Counted from the first letter of the stretch, positions 1 to 15,000 are shown. The stretch: DNA of 64,000 bases from Pestalotiopsis fici W106-1 (GCF_000516985.1 NW_006917097.1:3200593-3264592), one strand, 5' to 3'. Notes: generated by a model not told the origin, from the sequence alone. Numbers and translations: made by a program.

Positions 1-582
1 TTATTCTGTCTCCTAGACCGTAGTTTTGTAGCTTAAAGACATCTGGGCACCCTCCCAAACGATCAGCCTCTGCTTTTTCTCTTTTTCCTCTTCCTTTTCC
101 CTCTTTCTCCTGTCAATCTATAATCCATTCGTTCGGAAGTCATCTTCCAAACGACCTCAACAACAATAAAGGTGCACTCTCTACACCGTCAGCGCTAATA
201 GACTCGGCGGACTAATAAGAACGAACCACAAACGCATCGACTTGGGCACCTATTATCCCTTCCCGCAATCCGCCACACTAAAGACAGACAGGTACCCAAT
301 TGAGGTACGGGACCCGTTGGACAATCGGAAGCTCCTATAACACCCTTCTACGTCATCCGAGACCCTTTTTGGGGGAAGTCACGAAAGCTTTCGAAAGCTA
401 CACTTGTTCTATAGAATCCTTTTTTTTTTCCCCCATTGTACCAGCCTTGTTCTTTCCATTGCTGGGAGCTGTCTTCTCTTTTCTTCTTTCGTGCCATTTG
501 CACATAGAAAAGGAATCGCGGCGTTTGCCACCTTTTTAATTCTTTTCAATCATACTTTCACAACATACTTGCACATTCCACA
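1..582. other. 5' flank of the first SDR gene
   Basis: No gene is seen. The stretch is pyrimidine-rich, with CT tracts near 70-115 and 415-490 of the kind common in fungal promoters and leaders. The short open frames here lack ATG starts or family resemblance. Confidence 0.5.
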
Positions 583-1955
<1,373 letters not shown>

Positions 1956-4377
1956 AGCAGTTTGCCTGGTTCACTTGAGTGTTTGCAATTACGGCGTTCC
2001 ATAAATCAGGGGCATGTTTTGTTTGATAGATGGCAAAGAGCGGAAAATTGGTTGCGATGTGAGACCTGGGCGAGGATGGAGCTATTCATGATATGAAAAG
2101 ACATGTCACAAGTTCAATTTGCTAGATAAAGGAAAAATCACATTCACATTAAACATCTGTCAAGTCGAAGGAGGGGGGGAAATGTTTTGACTGATGAATC
2201 GCCATTGATCTGGGAGCATGACGATCAAATTGTTACCAAGTCTGCTAAGAGAGCCTTTTGACACAATCCCCCTAGACTGGCTATCGGAACTGTGCATTTC
2301 CAGCCTTCGAATGCCTTCTTTCAACACAACATCTTACAGGCCTGATTTAGATGACGAGTCCTTTTCCTTGTTCTTTTTCTTGGTCTTGAACATTGTGGAA
2401 AAGATGGCGAAAACAAGATGTTCAATCTATGACATTCTATAAACTGGAGAGAAAAGGGGTGCCCCATCAATGTTTGAGGGGGTCCCTCACTAACAGAACA
2501 AAATAAGATCACCTGGGTAATCACATCATTGGCAACAAGACTAAAAGTGCCCCATACGGACCGCACCGCACACCGTTGAGGGGCTTCTAGAAACTGGATA
2601 ATGGAAGGACCTAATTGGAACTTGGGGTAAGCAAAAACGGGTAAGACAATCCAGGATTAAAAAAAAAAATCCGCAAAATTCTTTCCTCTCGGCATCAAGC
2701 AGAGGACTTGCCGTTTATATCCTTTACATGGTACCTTGCTTGGGTACCTGGAACAAGACTAACCACGGATTTGGGAATTTTCTAGAGAAAGAAGCGAGAT
2801 ATGCGATGAGAAGGGGCGAGTCATGTTTAGATCTCGAACCCCGTGGGGTTTCAGAAAGGTACATGATGAATCCCTCGCCAGGTATATATATATGAATCCT
2901 ACTAAATGTACCTCAGAAGGCTGAAAGCCAAGAGGGGCGTGGGGGGGCGCCTGAATCATAAGACTCGTGATATGTATGGTCTCATTCATTTTTATTCTCT
3001 CTCATTGCTGTGTGTAGTGCAATGATTACGAGCTTACATGATACAGTGACCCGCGTATGGACGAGCAGATTGGGATCTGTGTAAAAAGAGAAGCGACAAG
3101 AGATGACGAGGTGAAGAATTACTCTCGCATTGAGCGGGAATAATGTTATAAATCGGCGACAAGCCTGAGATCCAAAATGACGGTCAAATGAATCTCACAC
3201 CGGTGAGGAAGCCCGGTGAGAGTCGGACATTGGCACTGCATGTTTTCCTCTTGACGGGAACAAGAGTTTCCTGCTGCGTTGCATTTTTCTCGTTGGGGGA
3301 GGATGGCGTCAGATCTTGTCCTTCCCATACATCTGCACTATAATTCAAAGAGGAGTGATACACAAATGAGAAGAAAAAGGTGAGAGAGGAAGGAAATTGC
3401 GCGAAAAGGGTTCAATCGTGCCTGTATCCGGGTATAGGATTGGCAATATCCGGGGTCCCGATGGATGGGGTACGGAGTTCTTGACGGATGTGGGGGGATC
3501 AACATCTAGCAATTGACGGGGAAGAGTGGGGGGTTTATTTCTTCGTTATGTTTCCTACCTACACATCAAAGCAGAACGTGGGAGGGCAAAACTGAAAAGT
3601 GATAACAAGGTCTCGGAAAGGGGAATCTATGGTCCCTGAAGAGCCGCCCGAAACGGAAGGGGGGCTAGAATACGGATTGCCCAGAACAGGTATATTTAAA
3701 AACCAAAAAAAAAAGAAAAAAAGGACAAGGTGCCAAGGTCAAGCTTGTCTGGGGGGATCCATTTGTTTTGCGTGCTATGCAGAATTCGCTGACCGAGTTC
3801 AACTACAACAGTACATAGTATGCGAGATGCATGCAATGGTAACCACGTGCGTTGGAGGATCGCCAACTATGGGCGAATGAAGATGCTTTGGTGTCGCAGT
3901 CGTATTCCCTCTCTCTCACCCTCCTCGTAAGGGGCAGCTCCGACAGGCTGGACAAGCGTAAACCAAACGGCAGCGTCCCCAAGCAGGCATCATCCCTCAT
4001 CATTGGATTACTATCTCACGAATAATCCATGAATCGATCGTGATATGTCATCTCTTGCTCCGCGTATCCTCGCATGGGGGTGGAGAGGATAGAAGATACC
4101 TATGTAGGTACGTAGGATGAAAACTTTGGTTCAGCAGCGCAGTTTGCGCCATGTTCTCCACAACCTTGGGAGTGTTACGAAATATTGTCTCCATAACAAA
4201 ACTTTCTTGATACCTGATTTTTGGAGCCAACACAAATGGCATGTGACTGACGGCAGCAGTCAAAAGAAAACCAAAAGGAAACCGTTGTGCTATCGGAAGG
4301 GGCCGCATATATACCTATACCTCCTCAGGGATTGGAAATATTAGCGTTATACAAGCCCCATAATACGAGGAGTTCTT
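1956..4377. other. intergenic region, no gene seen
   Basis: About 2.4 kb with only short spurious open frames. It holds the 3' flank of the SDR gene and A-rich patches near 2660 and 3705-3720. No promoter or RNA gene could be supported. Confidence 0.5.
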
Positions 4378-6586
4378 ACGTATATGCTCCGCATATTATA
4401 TAATATAATTTCCCATATAATTTATTAAAAATAATATATTTTATATACATTTTATAATTAGACTTTAGCATTATTAATTTCGATAATTTAACGTAGTCGA
4501 CGCGGCATCGATCGTAAAAATATATCTAAAAGTTTTTCGGGAATAGCCTCCTACGCAGCCTGGATCGCAGCACGCAAATATACGCTATTTAAAGTCTAAA
4601 TATCGTAATATAAATTAATCCAGCCTTTTATCTAACTTTATACGTTCTCGATTAAATTAAAATCCGGATTACTAAATGGCCACGGTATAACGGGGATATC
4701 CATTCTTTTTATCGCAGCTTAAATTAATTTTACCTTATAAGAGGGTGCATTATCGTATTAAAAATAAAAATTACGTAAAAACGGGCGCTAATACCGTTAA
4801 ACTTTAAAAAAAATATACTAAATATACTTCTCGGCGCCGATGCCACCTATTTCTTTTTCTTAAAAAAAGCAAAGGCCTTTACGGCGTTCCGTAAACGATA
4901 CCTAAAATATTTAGCCGTAGCCCTTTTTATAAAAAACAGCCCAAATATCGTCGTTTTCTACGTCGTAAATCGTAATCTATTGCTTTCCCGTAAGTTAATT
5001 CGTTACCTAAATCTTATCGGACCACAGGATATTCGGGGACGGATTAACTTAATCCTTTTCGTCCGGCTATTATTTAAGCGCCTATTTAGCGAACTTAACT
5101 CTCTTCTTTTTCGTTATAACAATTAATCGAAATTTGCGTTTGCGTATACGACGTTAAAATCCGAGCTTTTTTATTATAAATGCGACGGCGTTCTCGCCGT
5201 AATTCTAGAAACCAAAGATCAAAAACCTAAGATCATGTTACAAACATGCACCCTCGCATACGGCAGACAGAGGATGTTGGCGCTTAAGAAGACAATATGC
5301 GGGGCTCAGGACCGAAGTCCGCAATATTCCAGACAAGGACCAGGCCAGCACCCTTGCCAGCTGTCAACGGCTGTTGACAGGCTCACCACTAGATTAGTGA
5401 TCCAAGGGTGAGACTCATAATAGGATTAGTGAGCCAGACGTGAGCATCACCACCACGATGGTGACCCAGGAACATCAGTGAGGGAATGAATGGATATATA
5501 TTACAGAAGGATTTCCTACATAGACAGTCATTACCTTAGTGATTAATCTAAGCATCTATTTTACCTATAAGTGAAGCATTTAATACGCTTTGACGATTAT
5601 ATTTGTGACATCAGTTTAGGATCATCTTTATTACTCTTTGCTCAGCTTAGTATCTTGTTTAACGTTCCCTGTTAGCATAAACCCTAACACCCTTTATACT
5701 CAGGTTTATTCTAGAAACCCGTAATATAGTCGTTATAAATCACGCTATGGAACTTTGCGGAGGAAGCGATCGTTATTAAGGTATTATTTAAATCGATCGC
5801 GTTCGGCAGCTATAATAATTATATAGCATAATGCCTTTAATGCTTTACGTAATATAAGGGGATTCTTTATTACGTATTAAATTTAACGATACGTATATTT
5901 ATCGTCGAATTTATCTTTTAAAACGTCGTATTCCTATTTAATCTTTTTATAAAAAGTTTTAATTTTTAAACGATCGTTTTAGGTTAGCTCGGCTGCTTTG
6001 GCATTACGCTATTATACCGGCTTTTCCTCCCGTTATATCTAAATCCGGTAAAAACGTTCGGCAAAAGGGGAATCGTAAATCGGCTAATGGTTAATAAGCT
6101 ATTCTACGTCCATTATTATTAATTAAGGTGGTGCTTTCCTATTAGAGTTTAAATTAATCTGATATGGGTGTTAATTATGTGATGTATTAATTTATGTTCT
6201 GCGCCTTTTAGTTTTAATGAGGTGTACGCTTATTTGGGTGGCCCCGGCTAATCCCCGGGAGGTCCCGTACATCTATCTAAACACTATGGGGTTGATCCGT
6301 GTGCTCAAGCACACCCCAGTGTATGGGAACCATAATCCACCATCTGACAATTATCTAGTCGGGAGAGTGGTATCTAGTGTAATATGGCATTTCGTATTAA
6401 TCGACGATAATTATTAATTACTAAAAAAAACGAAAATTAACGGGAATAGCCTATTATACGGTTAAAAAAAGGGAATTCATATATAATGCAATAGCAAATT
6501 GCCGTATAACTTCATTTTCAACTTTTGGAATCGATATATTATTACAGCCAATTTATATAGGAAAATACATACGGAGCAATTTACGT
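4378..6586 (-). mobile_element. RIP-degraded Tc1/mariner-type DNA transposon
   Basis: The block is very AT-rich. Read on the minus strand, 5180-4500 conserves a DDE_3/Tc1-type transposase in outline: FSDE-like WSDKI near 5025, an IGGIGAEKYI stretch near 4850, and PWPFSNPDFNLIENV near 4690 (the WP.SPDLNPIEN catalytic-end motif). Expected Trp and Gln codons are now TAG or TAA at many places, as C-to-T (RIP) mutation would give, so the gene is dead. Candidate inverted ends are the related sequences ACGTATATGCTCCGCAT at 4378 and the complement of 6569-6586 (ACGTAAATTGCTCCGTAT); these differ by a gap and a few bases, so the outer limits are tentative. Undamaged DNA interrupts it at 5214-5707, and a more GC-rich patch sits near 6200-6370. 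Confidence 0.65.
5214..5707. mobile_element. undamaged insertion inside the RIPed element, possible solo LTR
   Basis: This 494-bp block has normal base composition and no RIP look. It is bounded on both sides by the same 12 bases, ATTCTAGAAACC (5202-5213 and 5708-5719). Inside, a TGTTAC...CTAACA segment (5236-5689, 454 bp) has the TG...CA ends expected of an LTR, with a TATA-like ATATATATT near 5494. No matching 5-bp target duplication is seen directly at those inner ends. No open frame is present. It could be a solo LTR or another non-coding insert that arrived after RIP acted. Confidence 0.45.
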
Positions 6587-7446
6587 CAAAAACAGCCTGT
6601 TATGTGGGCTTGTATCGCACTAACATTTCTAATCCCTGAGGAGGTATACATTGCTGAATGGCCCGTGAACGGTTTGCGACGGCTCTTTTACCACGTGCGA
6701 TCGGAGGATCCTTGGGTTTTTTTTTTTCTTGAATCCCAGCTTGCCAGCAGCCTAGTCAGACCAGCCTCCAGCAAAGACAAGAGACAAAATAATTTGGGGG
6801 TTTCGAATCATCTCCGAGTCTGGACCACTTGCCGTGACCTGTCACGTTGCTGGTGACAGGGATTTGTGGGAGCCACAGCGGTTAGAAGCCCTTGCTTGGG
6901 CGGAGCTCCAAAACGACAGGGTCTATCTAATCCATGGCGGCCAACTCCGCTCAAGCTTCTTCCTCTCTCTCACCCTTTGATGACGAAGCACGACTGACAG
7001 CATTCTTCCATGAGGTTGGGTGTCTTGTAGGGCTCTCGATATGAGGGGGGAGAAAAAATTGGTCTGGGCCAGGAATGCTTTCCCCAGCCTGCAAGTATTT
7101 GTCCGCGAATATGGTATAGAACTACGTACTATGAGCTGTCGTAATCAAACAACGCTGAACATTGAAATGTTCTGTCAACGCCTATGCAATGCTGTCAATG
7201 AGGACACCTTAAATGCTCCAATATCCTATTCCACAGCGATGAATCCCCTCTAGACCCTCTTTCCATGATAAAAAGCACAATGCAATGGGGAACTTTTATT
7301 TTTCACACCCGCTGACCGACGGCCCTGATGAATGACACTGAATGAAATGACAAAACAAAAATATGCGGAAAAGAAAAACGCAAGATGAAAAAAGTATAGC
7401 TAACAAGCTAGGCCTAGCCACTGAAGGGGATCTAACATCAAGAGAA
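6587..7446. other. intergenic region, no gene seen
   Basis: About 860 bp between the transposon remnant and the 3' end of the next gene. It has a T-run near 6717-6727. No supported gene. Confidence 0.45.
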
Positions 7447-9035
7447 CTAGCGTCGATGTTTTTTATCGCCTTGTCGTTCAAGAAGAAGGGTAAGCTGGCT
7501 CTTTGAGCGGCCAAGGGGCACGCTCGGAGTATTGCTTGGTGCCGTAGGCGTCAGTGTTGTCGTTGATTCTGACCTACGGGGTCTCATTGCCGCCATGTCA
7601 TCTTGTATTGAACTTGCAAACCTCGCTGTTGCATCATTGTCATCGAATTCAATGATGGTACCCTGGGCGGCCACATTCGAAGTCGTCGCTACGCTCGATG
7701 ATGTCAGACCCTGAAAAGGCCCTGCTTTACGAGGTTTTATCTCGCGAATGGGCGTCCTGAAGGCGTCACCACTGGATTTGGAACGAACCATTGGCGAAGC
7801 AATAGCTCCAGGTTGCACGTGACTTTGTGTGCTGCTGCCAGCGTGTTGAGGCGTAGTATGTTGTGACTTCTGGGTGGTTTCAACCGAGGCTTCCGTCCCT
7901 TTGCCCTCTGGCCTCGTCTTTGCAGCCTTCTTGTCCAGATTATTTGGACGTACTGGCCCAGGTCGTTCTAAAGCAGCACTGGTAGTGACATTGAGTGCCT
8001 CGGCTTTTCCCGGAGCTGCTGCTGAGACCACGACTCGTTTGCCGCTTGCCTTGTCACTCAGCCGCGGGTCATCCTCTTTGGGATCTGGTCCCTCAACTAT
8101 TGGTGAAACAGACCGTTGTGGCCCTTGATGCCTCGTGCTTGGCGAGGGTCGCTCATCACGAGAGCCTACCTCCGAGCCCGTTGCAGATGACTGTGAGCTT
8201 TGTCGTCGTGGCATGGCAGGCCGTCGCTTATTCGAAGATGCCACGATCTTCTTCTTGGAGATATTACCAATTGGCTTCCTGGGCTTTTCCTTGGTTGCTG
8301 AAGAGGTTTTAGGCTTGGGCTGTGAGGATTCATTTGCAGTGGTGCTTGTTGACGAATCGACCTCGCTTTCTTCCTTTTCGTCTTCCACATCTGAGCCAGC
8401 AGGAGATACGAACCGAGCGGTGGGCCTTGGACCCGACGATGATGGCCCCCTTGGCTTCTTCAAGATCGGGTGGGCGGGAGGCGGTTTCGTTGAAGATGAT
8501 GCCAAAGCCTTGGGAGGTTCTGTCTTTGGCGCCTCCTCGTTGGCTGCACCTGGACTGTCGGACGCCTTGCCCTTTCCCTTGTCGGATTGAACATGTTTCA
8601 AGATTGCCTGGTATCCATGGTCAGAAATCCCCAAATAAGCTCCAGCGGTTGAGCATACCGGAATCGAGGGCCCTTCGTATCGGTTAGGTGGGCCCCTCAG
8701 TGGCACAAAGGTAGGTCCATCGGATATCTGCTCAAAGATCCTGGCGAGTGTCGGACCGGAAAGCTGACTCCTGTCGCTGCCCAAAACATGCCACCAAAAG
8801 TTTTCCAGTCGGTTAGCGGTGGGGTCCTTCAGCTTGCCGAAGGTTGTGGTATACACTGAGACTCGATTAGTGTGGTGCACAGCCAGAGTTGTGGAGTGGC
8901 CGTCTGAGTACCATGCCAGTAATGCCATATCTTCTCACGTGGGATCACGGGATAACTTGCAATCTCATTGTAGATACGAGAATCGTTGTAAACGATGCCC
9001 TTGGGCAAGAGCATCTGCATGGTTGGCGCGTCCAT
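7447..9035 (-). CDS. conserved fungal protein of unknown function, disordered C-terminus
   Basis: Predicted 510 aa in two exons (9035-8912 and 8855-7447) with a 56-bp intron at 8856-8911. The intron has a weak donor (GTACTC) but a good branch (CTAAT) and TCTCAG acceptor, and splicing restores WHYWHVYTTTFGKLKDPTA. The N-terminal 120 residues look folded and conserved (LPKGIVYNDSRIYNEI, ENFWWHVLGSDR, GPTFVPLRGPPNRYEGP). I recall this type of domain from hypothetical proteins of other fungi but can name no function. From about residue 150 the chain is low complexity, rich in Ser, Pro, Lys and Thr with basic clusters such as NKRRPAMPRR, suggesting a disordered, perhaps nuclear, tail. A downstream ATG at 8928 gives a longer-looking unspliced frame but loses the conserved start. 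Confidence 0.7.
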
Positions 9036-12000
9036 GTTGCTTTTCGGGATGTAGCCAGCTATGTGGCGGACTCCGGCAGGCAACGTCTAAACACAAATTT
9101 CGCCAATTCGTTCCAACAACTCATCGCTCTTTGCAGATTGTCAAGAAGCCAGATGTTCTGACCGGGGGTCGGCTGAAGACTGATGTTGGCGAATATCAAG
9201 TTATCTGCTTGCTGTGAGAATATCGGTTGTGTGGTTTGTATTTTTCCCCCCTTCTTTCCCTCCTTTGGAAAGCACAAGTTCCACACTAAAGATGTGAATC
9301 GGCACTTCAGCACAAAGTATGTGACGTTCGGTGCCTACCTAGTATAGTCCCGATGTGGCGAAGAGAGGAAAACTGGTTGTTTCTGAATGGGAATTTTTGA
9401 GATAGTTGAGCAAACCAAGAAAAACAAGGAATGAGCTGATTAGGTATGGATGATTATCTTTTGACGTCTGTGTATCATGTGAATTTGTGGCCCGCCCTGA
9501 CAGACCGGCGTACTCGAGAACCACTTTTATCGGCAATGGTCTATGTCATGAATGCGCATGCGGAGGTGAGAAGAGTATCAGACACACAAAAAGCTGCTAG
9601 AGACAACAGCAGCAAAGGGGAGATTCGACAGACCCTATCTAAGCTGCTGCCCGTGGTGGTTTGTGGTGACACGTCAATGTTGGAGCGTTTTCTTGCAGTC
9701 TGAGCAAGCATCAACAGTTGATTCGCCCTTTCCGCACCCCTGGGCGATGCCAGACCGAGCGAACGAAAAGTAAGGACGACAACGGCCCAGACGTCAGATC
9801 CGAGACACCAGGCAGGACTATCCACAAGTCTTGCAACGGGGAGACTAGTGGCGGAGGCCGGACCGAAGGCAAGAGAGGAGACAAGTCTTTTTTTCTTATT
9901 TGCGTTGAGTTGTGCTGAGTTGTGTAGTCGTGTGTATGTGTGTGTGAGGCTGGACAAGCAAGTAGTACCTAGCACGTAACAAAGAAGGAACTGTTTCCAC
10001 TCCTTTCTGACGAGAAAAAATAAATTCCCTTTCTGGTATTCCTGTTTCAAAGGGATAATGACTGTCTGGCAGACATTGGCCAAGAACAGGAGTATCCAGA
10101 CAAAAGTGAAGAAGTAAGGAGACAGGAGTAGTGTTAACCGTAATGGTGGAATAAGAAGTAAAGAAGAAACCCGGTTCGTTGCAAATAGTCAACCACAGTC
10201 CATCCAGACAGGACAAACAGAGACTAGGCGTGGTAGCTAGTGGGGGACGGTGAAGACGGATGGAACCCCCATCTGAGAAGGAAAACCGAGCATGAAATTC
10301 GAAAATACAATATCTGATTAGAGGCTTGCATGCAAATATTATGTACTTCTCGCTCTCGGGTGTGAGTAGGAGAAAGACGGGACCGCTTCGTAAACATAAG
10401 GAGAGGCACGGAGTCGTCAAGGTAGCAGCCAGCAGCCAACCAGCCAGTCAATGTAGCAATGGCCGACCCGGGCTGGGACCTGAGAGCTGGACTGGGCTGG
10501 ATTGGATGATCTCACAGGCGACAGGTCCGTTTTAGCTGGGCTAAGCTGGGCAGCGACCCCCTGGGCAGCAAAATTTTTGGCACTAAGAATCGAACGCTGG
10601 ACCCAGTCCCCGCTAGGTTGCAGCACGTTCCGCAGCAGTGAGTGAGCGAGAGTGGGTTCAATTCAATGTTCTCTTCTATTACCTGCGAGCTACGTACACT
10701 GATGATGATTACTGCTAGGTAATGTATGTAGGTTCAGGTTGTAGTGTAAATGTTCCTGGCTCGGAGGTAGGTACCTTCCAGTGTGCCCTGCACTCAAAGC
10801 CTGCCGCCTGACTGATGCTTTTCTGGCCAGTGCCTTGAAAGTGATCAAAGAACAAGGCCACTGAAAAGGCAGAGCCGAGTTGAAACAAGATACACTGAGC
10901 ATCGCTGGACATACCCTACCTAGGTAGACGATTGGTACATATCTCGACATGGACTACTTTTGTTGATGGCTCATCAAGCTTGCACCTACATCTACATTAG
11001 TGTACCTTGACTGTGTTTTTAGTGAGTTGGACTGCTTCTTGCGGAAGATCCCCGGCCAGGGCGCTAAAGGGTAACCTGGGGGCTTGTCGCCCACCCGTTG
11101 TGCGCTAGATTGTACATTGGTCAATACATTTACCTTACCTTACCTATAAGAATGAGGAGACAAGAGCATCAAATGCTCTCACGCTTTCTTCTCGTGGTTG
11201 CCTGCCTGCACAGACACTACGGTACCTTGATGCGTCGAAGGTTTGACACGGCCTTTTTTAGATTCATTGTACTTACCGTTCTGCCATCAATAGCTTGCAA
11301 TTCAGCGAACATTTTGACCCCGTCCAGATCAAGAGCAACCTCCTCTGCCTCATTTCCTCATCAAGGTTTGTGGGGAGGTATGCACATTGGGAGCTACGAG
11401 GCATGGGGCTTTGTGTAATTGAGTATGATGTATTTCTCTATGTGATAAGGCGAATAATTGTTACGTTTGTGTTGTATGCGGGAGGCTAGGTATACCAAGG
11501 CCAAACAGCAATAATAATACATTACGCAGACGCGGGATGTCTTGGCCGGGGTCGAGGAGCTGTGTGTTTACCTGGTAGGTAGGTATGGTGTAAGAAAAAA
11601 AACCGTCACACGGTAATGCAAGGACTTAAAGAAAAGGCCTGTTACTCCACTGGTCCTGTATCACATCAACCCTTCCCCCACCTCGGTACAAATGACACAA
11701 GAGAGCTTATTGTGTACCTACCTGTACAGAGTATGGAGGTATGCTCGCACCCGCCCCCAGCATGCCTGGTCAGTTACCATGCAGGCCTACCTTATTGCTT
11801 ACGGGATGCTCAATACACACAATTGAGTCTCGGGGGGTGTGGTTTGGGGGCATCCTACCTAGGGTAGAGGTGTGTTGTCTTTTTCTGCCTTCGAGCTCAT
11901 ACTTACCTACCTTGGTTATATTATCCATCCAGCAAAACTCTTAGCTATCTACTCACCTAACGGAAATGTCCTCCCTTGCCGAGGTGTTTGCCATGTCCAT

Positions 12001-15000
12001 CTTGGTCAAGTGACCCCCAGAACATGCTTGCTCTTTAAGGTTGACCACGGGGTCGTTTTTGCGAAACCTTGTGCCTGTTCCCGGCAATCTCGCTTTGTTA
12101 TCCATGAGTAAAGCACATCAATATGAGAACTCAATACCTACTACCTGGCTGGCGGAGAAGGCTCGGCAACCAGAGTTTCAAAACTACCTCCTACCCGCAA
12201 GAACCCTACCTACCCTCCCTAGCAGCTGGTAGATTACCTACATACTCACGCCCTATATAGGTAGCCAGCCCAAAACCATCGACAGACAAACAACAAAGTA
12301 AGCAATTGGCAAGGTTGTATTAGTAACCCACCATACAGGTATCTCAATGGGTACTTACTGCGAAATAATCCGGTTATCTCGATTCAAAACTTGGCTACTG
12401 GATCAAACGTGACAGCCGCACATATCCGCTCTCCGCCCCGATGCACTCCGGGTCACGGACTAGGGCCAGCCCCGATGATAAGGAACAAGGCCGAGTGAGT
12501 AGGTACCTGATATGGTATCCCCTTGACGATTTATTGAACGCCGTGGTCAATTTACTGTCATCACATTGTAGATCTTCTGAGAGTGCTGCATTGGGCACAA
12601 GTCGTATTCTCGAGAGCAATGGTGGAAGGCAAAAAGGACGTGCCTCGGAGCAGGATACAGCCACCGCCCATACCGACACCCCGAAACCTGGTCTGGCGCC
12701 TTGAACTGTGACCCTATCGTGGCCCCGACCTGCCATCTCCGGGATCGCAGCACCATCCCCGTTCTTGCGCCAATGCCCCTTAGGTTGCACTTTGGATCGT
12801 CACTTGAGCAAGAAAACACCAGGAAATTTATAAAGCCAAAAATGAGAGATACCCGAACAAGCTAGGTCGCAATGGCATGCCAGTCGTTTCCTTTCCCCCC
12901 CACGCCCATCCATCATGGGCACTCGGGTTGTTCTTCACTAGGCGGATTTACCGCTTCTAGAAGGATTCCAGGGTGCCTGGGGGTAAGCAAGGATCTCTGA
13001 TATGCTGATACAGCCGCATCTGTCAGTCGTCAGAGAGGAGGCCACGCGCCAGGACGCTTTGGCAATAGTCCGGCCTCCAACAAAGCACGGCCAGCAGCCA
13101 AACATGCGCGCATCATCAAATCATCAGTCCTAGATCAATGATCCTGCTTGTCTCTTCCAAGATATGCCGCTTTATTTCGGAATCGGCGCTCGTCATTTCT
13201 GTCACGTACGCTTGAGGCTGCTGAGCTGGCTGCTGGGCTGGTGCCACGAGTCAAGCCGTGCACAACTCGTGTCAATGGCACATACTGCTAATGGGCCGGA
13301 AGCCCACTTTGCCCGCCGGAATCTGCGCTCGTTGGAGTCGAAGCCCTCATGGTCAGCATGAGAGCCAGCTCATATCTGGGAATATATGTTGTTGTTCAAT
13401 GACAGTGATACGATCAACTCAGAGTTCCAGTCTGACCCTTTTTATTGCCGGTGCAACGATTCAATGCGATGCCAACAAGCTGGGCCGACGGAGTCGCCGT
13501 TTCCAGGTGGAAACTCTCGACAAGTTGCACCCGCAACTTCACCGCCCTTGACCTCATTGCCAAGTTATCATACTTGGCCATTAGTAGAGATTCCTTGATT
13601 ACACAAGTACATTTGGTCATTACATGATAACATCGATTACTTAGCCCGTATTGCCCTGTTTGACGGCATTGAGCACTGTAGGCCCAAGGACGCTCCATCA
13701 ATTACTAGCGCATGATGTGTTCAAGGCACATGGCAGATGTGGTATTATTGGCTTTGCCCGCCCGCGGGTAATTTGAGCCATGGCAGCCGCTTACACGGAC
13801 GGGAGTAAGCAGCTGTTTACTCAACCTCAGCTGCCATTACCGTGATGTCGATGCTAATATCGTCCAAACACTGTCGATTGGCTCATATGCCTACATACTA
13901 CCTAGGTAGCTAGGGCCAAGTCACCCCGCAAAGGAATGAACAGTAGTCGCACGGTTCTGTATCGTGTGACCTTTCTGATCGCGGCATATCCTCAGCTGTG
14001 TCCGCCAATCAGGCCACGAAAGAATCTTGATTCGCTGGCTTTCGCTGGATCGCAAGAAGAGAAAAAGCAATCGAACCTCGACCCAGACGACAGGGTACAA
14101 GGAAGCATACACGAAAGCCTACCTGCCTACCAAACTGCCATCATGTTCTTATTTTGCTGCTGGACAGCAGCATTAGCAGCGGCGCTGGCGCTTGTCAGGA
14201 TCCTAGTGACCTGTGATTCAAGCTCAAAAGTGCCAACTCAAATGAGCACGGAATTCATCCCTCGTGCTTGCATGCGCACGCCTCCATTGGCTTTCCCCGC
14301 TCTTCCCCCAACGCGGATGAAATCCTTCACCGTATCAGAGAGCTTATTAGAAGTTTCTCACCAGCAACACACAGCAGCTCTGTCAGCGAATTGGTACCTG
14401 GCCATGTCCCACAATTTTGGCACAGAATAACAAATTATGTGTCAGCAATGGACGGGCTTACATAGGAGAAAGTGATCTGATCTCCAAAAAAGTTTTCTAC
14501 ACCGAACATCAATTTGCATATTATTCAAATCCCGATACTCATGACGATCATCTCTCCTCGCCCGGGTGGGTGATCATGTCATGTGCGTCGGCCATCGTCT
14601 GCCAAACCAGCAACGCATGGTACCAAAGTACTCACTGAGTCACGATCTTGGAGCTAGATACACAGGAGACGGCGCCAACGACTCAGAGCTCGAGTCTTGG
14701 AACTTTTGTTATTACCGTGAGCCCTCGTGGCATTATACACGTCCCGAAATATTTGATCCAGCCAACCAATATTGTGCATTGGACACAAATGCATACATAC
14801 CACTTGGGAAACTTCCTCATGAGGAATATCAATCACACAAGTCCGGCCCTGGCAGATTGTGGTGAGCTTATTTATTATGAGACATGCCATGGAAGCATTT
14901 CCTGGGGCTATAGCCACCCTTTCAAGTGCCTCTGGTGCCAATTAATGATTACCCGGGAGACGGGTAGTAGTCGAGGATCAGACAATAGGTCCGCCTGATC

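Noticed and set aside
9541..10420. Two overlapping minus-strand frames of 174-180 codons
   Set aside because: The longer one starts at TTG, and neither shows motifs or a splice pattern.
10540..10630. TTCGATTCT-like word on the minus strand suggesting a tRNA T-loop
   Set aside because: The five bases on each side do not pair and no acceptor, D or anticodon stem could be drawn.
13936..14430. 164-codon plus-strand frame with an internal hydrophobic segment
   Set aside because: No homology pattern, no intron logic and competing frames of similar length; likely chance.
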